NCBI GenBank assembly: GCA_002372325.1
Contig: DFFT01000162.1
Location: forward strand, 1-24,434
Source of the DNA: Succinivibrionaceae bacterium UBA3769
Lineage (GTDB): Bacteria; Pseudomonadota; Gammaproteobacteria; Enterobacterales; Succinivibrionaceae
Reading direction: 5' to 3'
DNA length: 24,434 nt
Below, piece after piece: positions 14,764 to 21,366 of this stretch. Both the position numbers and the translations under genes were made by a program. Within the stretch, counting starts at the first letter, position 1; each line of letters opens with the position of its first letter. The notes under the pieces are model-generated. The model saw nothing but the letters and a program-made list of their open reading frames with translations, had not been told where the DNA came from and did not search any database.

Positions 14764-14795
14764 CTGCCCTGGTCGCAAGGCAGTTTCCTTTTCTT
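14764..14795 (+). promoter_or_regulatory. Small hairpin with T-rich tail in the rplY leader
   Basis: CTGCC (14764-14768) pairs with GGCAG (14779-14783), followed by TTTCCTTTTCTTT. It lies in the transcribed leader between the promoter and rplY, so it resembles a weak attenuator. The 5-bp stem could be chance. Confidence 0.25.
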
Positions 14796-14822
14796 TAGTG
14801 TATTTTTTTGAGAGTAATCAAA

Positions 14823-15116
14823 ATGGCAGAAACTAACAAGTTTACCGCTGAGGTTCGTAATGTATTCGGGAAGGGTGCGAGCCGCCGCCTTCGTCGTGCG
14901 AACCGTTTGCCGGCTATTATCTACGGCGGAAATGAAGCTCCTGTAAGCATCAGCCTCGAGTATATCCCTGTATTTACCGCTCAGCAGAGCCCGGCTTTTT
15001 ATGCTAACCCCATCGTTCTTACCATTGACGGCAAGGAAGTAACCGTTAAGCCGGTTGCCATTCAGCGTCATCCGGTAAACGGCGCTCTGATCCACATCGA
15101 TTTCATGCGCGCATAA
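14823..15116 (+). CDS. rplY: Ribosomal protein L25 (single-domain form)
   Basis: 97 residues, matching the gammaproteobacterial short L25 (94 in E. coli) without the C-terminal CTC extension. It binds the E-loop of 5S rRNA in the central protuberance of the 50S subunit. Family features are FTAEVRNVFGKGASRRLRRANRLPAIIYGG at 7-36 and KPVAIQRHPVNGALIHIDFMR near the end. A TTG 15 bases upstream is in frame, but the ATG at 14823 is the expected start (MAETNKF). Monocistronic: own extended -10 promoter and own terminator. Confidence 0.97.
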   Translation: MAETNKFTAEVRNVFGKGASRRLRRANRLPAIIYGGNEAPVSISLEYIPVFTAQQSPAFYANPIVLTIDGKEVTVKPVAIQRHPVNGALIHIDFMRA

Positions 15117-15150
15117 CGGACAGACTCCGTTTCAGTTTATACTTTATGAC

Positions 15151-15177
15151 AAAGGCACTCTCAAGAAGGGTGCCTTT
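15151..15177 (+). terminator. Rho-independent terminator after rplY
   Basis: AAAGGCAC / GTGCCTTT, 8-bp perfect stem with an 11-base loop ending in a TTTT run, 35 bases past the stop. Confidence 0.85.
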
Positions 15178-15195
15178 TCCGTATCAGGGGGGATT

Positions 15196-16047
15196 ATGAC
15201 CATCACTATCGGAAGAATGAATAACCTCCGGCTTGTCAGAACCGACGATAAGGGCGGTTTTTTCGATGCCGATGGCTACGGGGAGGTGTTTCTTCCCAGA
15301 TCTCAGATTCCTGAGGATCTGAAGCCGGATGGCAGTCTCAGTGTTTTCTGCTACATAGATGACGGACGGCTGACCATTACCGCCAAAAAACCCCGGGTGC
15401 TTCTGGGGGAACTGGGGCGTCTTTTGGTGCGGGATGTAACTCCGGGAGCCGCCTATATGGAATGGGGAATTCGCAAGGATCTCATGGTGCCCTTCAGAGA
15501 ACAGAATCCGGAATTCCAGCTGGGGGAGTACTATGTGGTTTATGTGGATATCGACAATGAAGGGCGGCTTTTCGGGACCAGCAAGTTCAATCGCTATTTC
15601 ACGGACTATCTCCCCGAGGATGCGGATCTCAAGCCGGGAGACCGGGTAACTCTGATGCCGGTGGCCAAAACCCCTCTGGGCATCCGGATGGTGGTGAATA
15701 ACAGCTATTTCGGCATGCTTCCGGCTCATCTGGCGGCTCATAACGATGTCCATTACGGCATAAAGATGAAGGGCTTTATTCAGTCCGTGCGGCCGGATCG
15801 AAAGATAAACCTGTCCCTGTATCAGGGCGGCCTGGAAGGCGTCATCAGCGCCGGCGGCTTTATCCTGGCAAAGCTCCGGGAGGCTGGGGGACATCTGCCG
15901 TACTGCGATAAATCAGATCCCCGGGATATTGAAAGGGATCTGGGCATGAGCAAGGGCAAGTTCAAGAAGGTGATCGGCTCTCTCTACAAAAACAAGCAGA
16001 TTCTCCTGGATGATAACGGGATTACGCTGCTCCCGGAGAACTCCTGA
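15196..16047 (+). CDS. CvfB/YitL-type S1 RNA-binding protein
   Basis: A 283-residue protein of the CvfB (YitL) family: tandem S1-like OB folds followed by a C-terminal winged helix. Diagnostic stretches are GYGEVFLPRSQIPEDLK (about 28-44), VTPGAAYMEWGIRKDLMVPF (81-100), FNRYFTDYLP (131-140), a third S1 region around NSYFGMLPAHL and VRPDRKINLSLYQ (198-211), then the winged helix LPYCDKSDPRDIERDLGMSKGKFKKVIGSLYK. CvfB proteins bind RNA and influence virulence-factor or translation regulation in Gram-positives; the role in Gram-negatives is not established. AGGGGGG precedes the ATG by about 5 bases. Starts right after the rplY terminator and ends in its own strong terminator. Confidence 0.88.
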   Translation: MTITIGRMNNLRLVRTDDKGGFFDADGYGEVFLPRSQIPEDLKPDGSLSVFCYIDDGRLTITAKKPRVLLGELGRLLVRDVTPGAAYMEWGIRKDLMVPFREQNPEFQLGEYYVVYVDIDNEGRLFGTSKFNRYFTDYLPEDADLKPGDRVTLMPVAKTPLGIRMVVNNSYFGMLPAHLAAHNDVHYGIKMKGFIQSVRPDRKINLSLYQGGLEGVISAGGFILAKLREAGGHLPYCDKSDPRDIERDLGMSKGKFKKVIGSLYKNKQILLDDNGITLLPENS

Positions 16048-16071
16048 TCAGCTCCTTAAGAGAGACAGGAT

Positions 16072-16119
16072 GCCCCGGAATCCCCATCTTAATGAGAAGG
16101 ATTCCGGGGCGTTTTTTTT
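16072..16119 (+). terminator. Rho-independent terminator after the cvfB-like gene
   Basis: A 12-bp perfect stem, GCCCCGGAATCC / GGATTCCGGGGC, with a 15-base loop and eight Ts. One of the strongest in the window. Confidence 0.95.
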
Positions 16120-16145
16120 CAGGATCAGGAACTTTCAGAATCGGA

Positions 16146-17084
16146 TCAGGAGAAGAGCTCCCGGGCAAAGATCTCAAAAAGCAGAGTCTGCCCCTGATTG
16201 TACATGTCCCCGAGATCGTCCGGGGCGTTTTCCGGCACCGGATCTCCGGGCAGCCGTACCTTGCGCCAGCCCAGATCCGGGTGCCCGATATGCATTTCTC
16301 CGTTGTCCAAAAGGGCGTAAAGTAGGGTATCCACGCATATCATGTCAACGATTTTGTTGGGCCAGGGGAAGTCTTCGGAGCTGCCCTTCTTGAAAGGATA
16401 CAGCGTGCCGGTGACCGGCAGTCTGGTCAGCACGATGATCTTGCCCCAGTTCAGGAGCATGGCGGGAGAATTGTTGAAGTTCACCAGGCCCTTGACCTTT
16501 TTCAGGGGACAGGACACGGTATGCTTCTTTATTCCGGTCTCCTCGTTATAGACATAGAGAATGGGCACGCTCTGAGATTTGGCGGAAATAAACATGAGAT
16601 AATCCCGGTAACCGATGATTTTATCCGCTGCCACCGGATTAATGGCTCCCTTGAAGACAAAGCTGAGATCCGGGGAAATGGCATAGCATCTGATGCGGTT
16701 ATCCGTAAGCAGAAACAGGGTCTGCATATCTCCGAGGGTGGTTTCCGGGGTCTCCGGCGTAATCTTGTCGTAGTGGTGCTGTTCATCGCAGTAGCGCTTC
16801 ATGGCCGCCAGAGATTTTACCGGCGCATCCAGCTCCAGCTGCTGCCAGGACTGACCCTGATCAAAGGAATACCACACCTGGCCGTTCTCCAGCAGCGCAA
16901 ATGCGGCCGGACCGTGAATTTTCAGGATCTCTCCGGTATAGTCGATGGAAACCACCGGGGCGTCAAATTCCCGTACCGGAGTCCATTCTTTAGCTCCGTG
17001 CCGGCGGGAATAAATGCAGTTTCCCCGGCAAAACCAGAGAATATCCGACATGCTGCTGTCAATAAAGTGCGTAAAAATAGACAT
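16146..17084 (-). CDS. Hypothetical beta-propeller-like protein with an Asp-box
   Basis: 312 residues, no family recognised. The sequence alternates short hydrophobic strands with GDN/DNGE-type turns, as in beta-propellers: LLENGQVWYSFDQGQSWQQL contains an Asp-box, SFDQGQSW (73-80), and related turns are LLTDNRIRCYAI, PILYVYNEETG and ALLDNGEMHIGHPDLGWRKV. No signal peptide or membrane segment, so probably cytoplasmic. No clear ribosome site precedes either candidate start (17084, or Met12 at 17051). It is transcribed toward the cvfB-like gene and stands alone. Good codon content and no internal stops support a real gene. Confidence 0.65.
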   Translation of the reverse strand: MSIFTHFIDSSMSDILWFCRGNCIYSRRHGAKEWTPVREFDAPVVSIDYTGEILKIHGPAAFALLENGQVWYSFDQGQSWQQLELDAPVKSLAAMKRYCDEQHHYDKITPETPETTLGDMQTLFLLTDNRIRCYAISPDLSFVFKGAINPVAADKIIGYRDYLMFISAKSQSVPILYVYNEETGIKKHTVSCPLKKVKGLVNFNNSPAMLLNWGKIIVLTRLPVTGTLYPFKKGSSEDFPWPNKIVDMICVDTLLYALLDNGEMHIGHPDLGWRKVRLPGDPVPENAPDDLGDMYNQGQTLLFEIFARELFS

Positions 17085-17515
17085 AGTGATTTGCTGTTTT
17101 AATGTATGGCGTTCGTTACAGTGAGTAATTGCTTCTCTGCCATTATATCCGTCTTAGGCGGGAAGTTCCGGTTTTTTGCGTGCTTAATGGCGCTGAATAT
17201 GCGGTATCATGCAGAATTGCCCGGAAACTGTTATTTCTTCGCATTTTTCCGGCATTATCCTCAGGGCATTTTCCTGTCCTTTCACTGACACTTTCCCTGA
17301 CCTCTGTTACGAATCATGCTTCCCGGAAAATGCCGAAAACGCCGTCCCGGAGCCTGGTTTTCAGGAAAAACCCGGAATATTCCGGGCAAGGGGCAGATTT
17401 TTTCTCTCTTTGGCCGCGAAAGAGGGGAGGTTTTTCCCCGGAGCTGTGATAAATGTGTAGAATAATGTGTCGGAGATCACATGATTAGACAGACCGGCCC
17501 CGGGGAGAGAATCAC
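17085..17515. other. Intergenic region between divergent genes
   Basis: No coding potential. It contains a 10-bp inverted repeat GGCATTTTCC (17266-17275) / GGAAAATGCC (17317-17326), a perfect palindrome CCCGGAATATTCCGGG (17371-17386) which on the minus strand is followed by TTTTT like a terminator, and a TAGAAT -10 candidate (17458-17463) for the transporter gene without a clear -35. Confidence 0.5.
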
Positions 17516-18733
17516 ATGACCAGTCAGAGCAAATATATCTTCATGCTGCTTACCTTTCTCACGGGATGCGCCCCGGGAACCTATCTCCCGCTTCTCAGTC
17601 TTTTTCTGACGGAAAGGCTTCATGCCGCACCCTTCGAGGTGGGACTTTATTTTACGGCTCAGGCGGTTTTGGGGATTGTGATTTCCCAGCTCCTGGCCCG
17701 GTTTTCCGACGGGCGGCTCTCCCGGGTGCGGCTGGTGCAGACCGGGGCGTTTTTCGGGCTTCTGGCCGCTCTCGCGCTGGTTTTTGTCCGGGATTACTGG
17801 ATTCTGCTCTGCACGGCTCCCGTATGCATGAGCGTGTCCTTTGTCTGCACCCCGCAGATCTTCGCCGCCGGAAGAGAGTACGGCATAAGCCGCTACGGGG
17901 ACGCGGTAATGTTTACCTCGGTGATGCGGACATTCTTTTCTCTGGCCTGGGTGGTGGCTCCGGTGCTCTCCTACTGGCTGGCCACGTCCTTCGGGTATGA
18001 ATATGTCTTTGCCGGAACCGCAGGTATCTTTCTCACCACCATCACCATGGCGGGACTCTTTCTTCCCGACACCAAGGACGAGGCCCTGAAAAACGGCGCC
18101 GCGGCTGGCGTCTCCGTTTTTAACCGGGATACCCTGATTCTGTTTCTGTCAGTCACCGCCATGTGGCTGACCAACAATCTCTACCTTATCAGCATGCCGG
18201 TATACGTGAAGAACGAGCTCATGCTGAATCCCTATCTCCCGTCCTACATGATGGCCGTCGCCGCTTTTCTGGAGATCCCGGTGATGCTGATCTCCGGCCG
18301 GGTGGCCCGGAGCTTCGGCATTAAAAGGCTCATGTATCTTTCCGGACTGGCCGGCACTCTCTTTTACGGCTCTCTTCTGGCGCTCCCCTCTGATTCGGAG
18401 CTCGGCTTCATTCTGGCGCAGGTTTTCAATGCCGTGTACATCGGCATCCTGGCGGGCATGGGGATGATCTATTTTCAGGAGCTTCTGCCCCGGGTGCCCG
18501 GACAGGCCACCACGCTTTTCAACAACTGCGCCGCCACGGGAGCGATTCTGGCGGGGCCGGCGCTGTCAGTCGCGGCGGGAATTACCGGCCACTACGGTTC
18601 CGCCTTCGGCATTCTGATGTTCCTGACGGCGCTGGCCGCCATCCTGCTCATCTTTGTGCGGGATCCCTCCCGTCCGGAGATTCTGCCGGAGAAGAATCCG
18701 GCAGAAGCAGAAAAAGCTGGCAAAAAAGTGTAA
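17516..18733 (+). CDS. Sugar efflux transporter, SET (SetA/SetB) branch of the MFS
   Basis: A 405-residue major-facilitator protein with about 12 hydrophobic segments. Its match to the sugar efflux (SetA/SetB) branch shows in TPQIFAAGREYGISRYGDAV (112-131), the following SVMRTFFSLAWVVAPVLSYWL (135-155) and the C-terminal-half MIYFQELLPRVPGQATTLF (about 323-341), each with clear counterparts in SetA/SetB. These proton-driven carriers export sugars and sugar analogues and help relieve sugar-phosphate stress. Substrate here is unknown. The Shine-Dalgarno is GGGGAGAGA about 6 bases before the ATG. The last five codons (ending GGC AAA AAA GTG TAA) belong to a 51-bp block that is repeated before the second small gene downstream. 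No terminator separates it from the first small gene, so read-through is possible. Confidence 0.85.
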   Translation: MTSQSKYIFMLLTFLTGCAPGTYLPLLSLFLTERLHAAPFEVGLYFTAQAVLGIVISQLLARFSDGRLSRVRLVQTGAFFGLLAALALVFVRDYWILLCTAPVCMSVSFVCTPQIFAAGREYGISRYGDAVMFTSVMRTFFSLAWVVAPVLSYWLATSFGYEYVFAGTAGIFLTTITMAGLFLPDTKDEALKNGAAAGVSVFNRDTLILFLSVTAMWLTNNLYLISMPVYVKNELMLNPYLPSYMMAVAAFLEIPVMLISGRVARSFGIKRLMYLSGLAGTLFYGSLLALPSDSELGFILAQVFNAVYIGILAGMGMIYFQELLPRVPGQATTLFNNCAATGAILAGPALSVAAGITGHYGSAFGILMFLTALAAILLIFVRDPSRPEILPEKNPAEAEKAGKKV

Positions 18734-18769
18734 CCTCTGTCACCTTCTTCCGTTATCCCGGCAGTTAAC
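18719..18769 (+). repeat. 51-bp upstream block, copy 1
   Basis: Matches 19293-19343 at 50 of 51 positions. This copy overlaps the last 15 bases of the transporter gene and extends into the leader of the first small gene. It contains a spaced direct repeat, TGTAACCTC / TGTCACCTT, period 9. Beyond the block the leader sequences diverge until the ribosome site. Confidence 0.9.
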
Positions 18770-18827
18770 TGAAGCGCCTTATGAAAGACGCAAAACCCCC
18801 CAGAGAACAGAAGAAGGATAACAGAAG

Positions 18828-19097
18828 ATGAACATGCTGATGACCGCTGAAAAAACTCCCGCCATGGATCCCGAAATTCAGGAAATGCTTTTTGCCGCCA
18901 ATGACAGAAGCATCCGCGACATGATAGAAAGAGATAACGGCCTCTTAACCTTTGGTCAGCAGGATGAACGCTTTGAAAGAACCCGGAAATGGCTGGAAAG
19001 AAACAAGATTTCCTATGTGAATCTGGGCTCCCGCGTCCTCTATAACACCTGGGTGCAGGCTCTGGAGGTCAGGCTCCCGCTCCCGGCCGCCGCCTGA
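18828..19097 (+). CDS. 89-residue hypothetical protein, tandem paralogue 1
   Basis: Family not recognised. Begins MNMLMTAEKTPAMDPEIQEM; middle FAANDRSIRDMIERDNGLLT; C-terminal half RKWLERNKISYVNLGSRVLY, ending LPLPAAA. It is 74/89 identical to the next gene. The segment WLERNKISYVNLGSRVLYN loosely resembles the recognition-helix/wing part of excisionase-like HTH proteins (pattern W.....I.Y...G.R.L), but no full HTH is convincing. No signal peptide or membrane segment. AAGGA lies 9 bases before the ATG. It follows the sugar exporter by 94 bases with no terminator between. A dinucleotide-rich C-terminal Ala/Pro tail is shared by both copies. Confidence 0.8.
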   Translation: MNMLMTAEKTPAMDPEIQEMLFAANDRSIRDMIERDNGLLTFGQQDERFERTRKWLERNKISYVNLGSRVLYNTWVQALEVRLPLPAAA

Positions 19098-19131
19098 TGA
19101 AATGAACATGTAAAAACTGAAATATGCCCGG

Positions 19132-19168
19132 ATCCGGATCTTCCTCAGGGGAGGATCCGGATTCCTTT
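19132..19168 (+). terminator. Terminator after small gene 1
   Basis: ATCCGGATC (19132-19140) pairs with GATCCGGAT (19154-19162), the stem continued by TCC/GGA, followed by TCCTTTAT. Long stem, short T tract. Confidence 0.65.
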
Positions 19169-19292
19169 ATCCGGGGCAGGACTCCGGATTTACGCTTAGG
19201 AGCCATGCCATCCGGCCGGTTCCCCCAATTCTCATTCCTTATTCCCGAAATCCCTGTTCCTTAGTTCTCCGCGCCGGAAAAAACAAAAAACC

Positions 19293-19343
19293 GGCAAAAA
19301 AGTGTAACCTCGGTCACCTTCTTCCGTTATCCCGGCAGTTAAC
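19293..19343 (+). repeat. 51-bp upstream block, copy 2
   Basis: 50/51 identical to 18719-18769, but here the part that codes for the transporter's last residues in copy 1 is non-coding. This shows that the tandem duplication carried the 3' end of the transporter gene with it. Confidence 0.9.
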
Positions 19344-19388
19344 AAGAGCGTGTAACAAAACGCATCGCAAACCGCAGGAGAAAAGAAG

Positions 19389-19658
19389 ATGAACATGCTG
19401 ATGACCGCTGAAAGAACCCCCGCCATGAATCCCGAAATTCAGGAAATGCTTTTTGCCGCTAACGACAAATGCTTTCGCGAGATGATAGAAAGAGATAACG
19501 GCCTTGTAACCTTCGGGCAGCAGGATGAACGCTTTCAGAAGATGCAGAGATGGCTGGAAAGAAATCACATTTCCTATGTGAATCTGGGCTCCCGGATGCT
19601 CTATAACACCTGGGTGCAGGCCCTGGAGGTAAAGCTCCCGCTGCCGGCTGCCGCCTGA
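19389..19658 (+). CDS. 89-residue hypothetical protein, tandem paralogue 2
   Basis: Second copy of the small gene at 18828. Differences cluster at residues 27-31 (DKCFRE against DRSIRD) and 50-54 (QKMQR against ERTRK), while 55-81 (WLERN.ISYVNLGSR.LYNTWVQALEV) is almost unchanged, pointing to selection on the C-terminal half. AGGAG is 8 bases before the ATG. It has the repeated 51-bp block about 45 bases upstream, separated from copy 1 by a terminator, so it is probably transcribed on its own. Function unknown. Confidence 0.8.
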   Translation: MNMLMTAERTPAMNPEIQEMLFAANDKCFREMIERDNGLVTFGQQDERFQKMQRWLERNHISYVNLGSRMLYNTWVQALEVKLPLPAAA

Positions 19659-19690
19659 TAAGAAGAAAAAAGGACAGCAAACATTTCGGG

Positions 19691-19730
19691 ATCCGGGTCT
19701 TTCCGCAGGGAATGGCCCGGATTTCTTTTC
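19691..19730 (+). terminator. Terminator after small gene 2
   Basis: ATCCGGG (19691-19697) pairs with CCCGGAT (19716-19722), stem continued by TTCC/GGAA, then TTCTTTTCC. Similar in design to the terminator of the first copy but different in sequence. Confidence 0.65.
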
Positions 19731-19768
19731 CGGAGCCCGGAAATCAGTCCGAGATCCCGTAATTATAA

Positions 19769-19862
19769 GACTGAGCCTCCCGGAAAAGAGGCGAATGCTT
19801 ATCCGTAAAGGCCCGACTCAGTCAGCGAAGGGAGGAGCGCGCGGGGAAATCCCGGTTTTTAC
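19769..19862 (+). ncRNA. Compact inverted-repeat region, possible small RNA
   Basis: GACTGAG (19769-19775) pairs with CTCAGTC (19817-19823), enclosing the hairpin CCTC (19777-19780)/GAGG (19788-19791). GGGAGG (19830-19835) offers an alternative partner for CCTCCC. The region ends in CGGGGAAATCCCGGTTTTT, a weak terminator-like hairpin. It lies just before the sohB promoter and contains no reading frame. No known riboswitch or sRNA family is recognised and no promoter was identified, so this is structure-based only. Confidence 0.25.
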
Positions 19863-19884
19863 CCGGTGTTCGCAAAATTTGTCC

Positions 19885-19914
19885 TTGACTTTTTCGCATT
19901 CATTTATGTAATTT
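19885..19914 (+). promoter_or_regulatory. sohB-topA promoter
   Basis: TTGACT (19885-19890), 18-base spacer, TAATTT (19909-19914). The predicted transcript starts near 19921, about 37 bases before the sohB ATG. Confidence 0.6.
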
Positions 19915-19957
19915 AGCACACTGAAAATTTTTCACTAACCGCTCCCTGTTAACTTTT

Positions 19958-21355
19958 ATGAATATCTTGTTAGAACTGTTTGTGTTTTCAGCCAAATTCA
20001 TTATCGGGTTTGGCGTGCTGTTCGTGTTTGCCGCGCTCCTGATCCTGCTTATCTTCAAGCTGTACAAGTCGGTTTCTCATTTAAAGCTTTCCGATTTCGA
20101 CAAGGATGACAGCAAACTGACGCTTTCTCTGGTGAATATTACAGAAAAGTACAAGGAGCGGAACGAGCAGTTCAGCAGCTTTGTCATGTCGGCATTCGAG
20201 GATGACAGCGAGCTTTCCGAGAAGCTTTCCAAAAAGGCCCGGCAGTATTCCCCGGACGAAGACAAGCCCTCCGTGAAGGAAAGATACGAGAAGATTGTGA
20301 AGGAAATAGAGGAAAGCGTGGATGCGGAGCTGAAGGCTGAGGAAGGCGCTGATAAAACAGCCGCCGGCGCAGCCCCTGACAAGACTTCCTCTGATGCAGC
20401 AGCCTCTGAAGCCGCCCCGGCTGTTTCCTTATCCTCCGGGGATGCGGAGCCGGACAAGTCTCAGTCCTCAGGGATTCAGGTCTCCCGCGCTCAGGACAGC
20501 GGCAATGATGCCAAAGACGCCGGCGAGAGCAGCAGAAAAAAGACTCTTATGGCGGAAAAGCTGCAGGATGCCGCCGCCTTTCACAAGAAATGCCTCTATG
20601 TGGTGGATTTCAATGGTTCTCTTGATGCCTCCGAGGTCAAAACCCTCCGGGAGGCCATTAATTTAATTCTCGCCACCGCCGAAAGCAGCGACGAGGTTCT
20701 TATCAGACTGGAATCCCCCGGCGGCACGGTGAACGGCTACGGTCTCTGCGCCTCCGAGCTGGAGCGTCTTAAGGCCAAGAAGATTCATCTTACGGTGGCG
20801 GTGGATGAGATAGCCGCCTCCGGCGGCTATCTCATGGGCAGCGTTGCCGACAAAATCATCGCCGCTCCCTTTGCTTACATCGGTTCCATCGGCGTGGTGG
20901 TGGAATTCCCCAACTTCAACAAGGTGCTCAAAAAGTACGATGTGGAATATGAGCAGCTTACCGTGGGCGAATACAAGCGCACCATCAGCACCTGGGGCGA
21001 GAACACCGATGAGGCCCGGGAGCATGTGAAGGAGCAGATGACCATGATTCAGAAGGCCTTCAAGCAGCATGTCAAAAAACATCGTCCCAATATTGACATT
21101 GATAAAATTGCCAACGGCGATCACTGGCTGGCTCAGGATGCTCTGGCTCTGGGACTGGTGGACGAGATAAAAACCTCCGATGAATATATTATGGATAAGC
21201 TGGCGGAGATGGATGTGGTGGTGAAGGTGGCCTTCCTGGAGAAGAAGCCCCGCACCCTGAAGGATCTCATCAGCGGCGGCCTTCTTTTTCGGATGCTGCG
21301 GAGACTGGTCTCCGGCAGGCTGAATCAGCTATTAATACAGGATAATTCCAACTGA
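19958..21355 (+). CDS. sohB: SohB, S49-family membrane serine protease
   Basis: 465 residues against about 349 in E. coli. One N-terminal membrane segment (about 8-34) anchors the protein with the protease domain in the periplasm. The S49 catalytic pair is intact: nucleophile Ser288 in DEIAASGGYLMGS and general base Lys340 in GEYKRTIS. Also typical are LESPGGTVNGYG (251-262) and PFAYIGSIGVV (304-314). The extra length is largely a charged then Ala/Ser/Asp-rich low-complexity stretch, roughly residues 80-195, between anchor and protease domain. No good Shine-Dalgarno is visible before the ATG. It ends 11 bases before topA, an arrangement resembling the sohB-topA neighbourhood of enterobacteria. 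Exact substrate unknown. Confidence 0.93.
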   Translation: MNILLELFVFSAKFIIGFGVLFVFAALLILLIFKLYKSVSHLKLSDFDKDDSKLTLSLVNITEKYKERNEQFSSFVMSAFEDDSELSEKLSKKARQYSPDEDKPSVKERYEKIVKEIEESVDAELKAEEGADKTAAGAAPDKTSSDAAASEAAPAVSLSSGDAEPDKSQSSGIQVSRAQDSGNDAKDAGESSRKKTLMAEKLQDAAAFHKKCLYVVDFNGSLDASEVKTLREAINLILATAESSDEVLIRLESPGGTVNGYGLCASELERLKAKKIHLTVAVDEIAASGGYLMGSVADKIIAAPFAYIGSIGVVVEFPNFNKVLKKYDVEYEQLTVGEYKRTISTWGENTDEAREHVKEQMTMIQKAFKQHVKKHRPNIDIDKIANGDHWLAQDALALGLVDEIKTSDEYIMDKLAEMDVVVKVAFLEKKPRTLKDLISGGLLFRMLRRLVSGRLNQLLIQDNSN

Positions 21356-21366
21356 GGCTTATAGAT

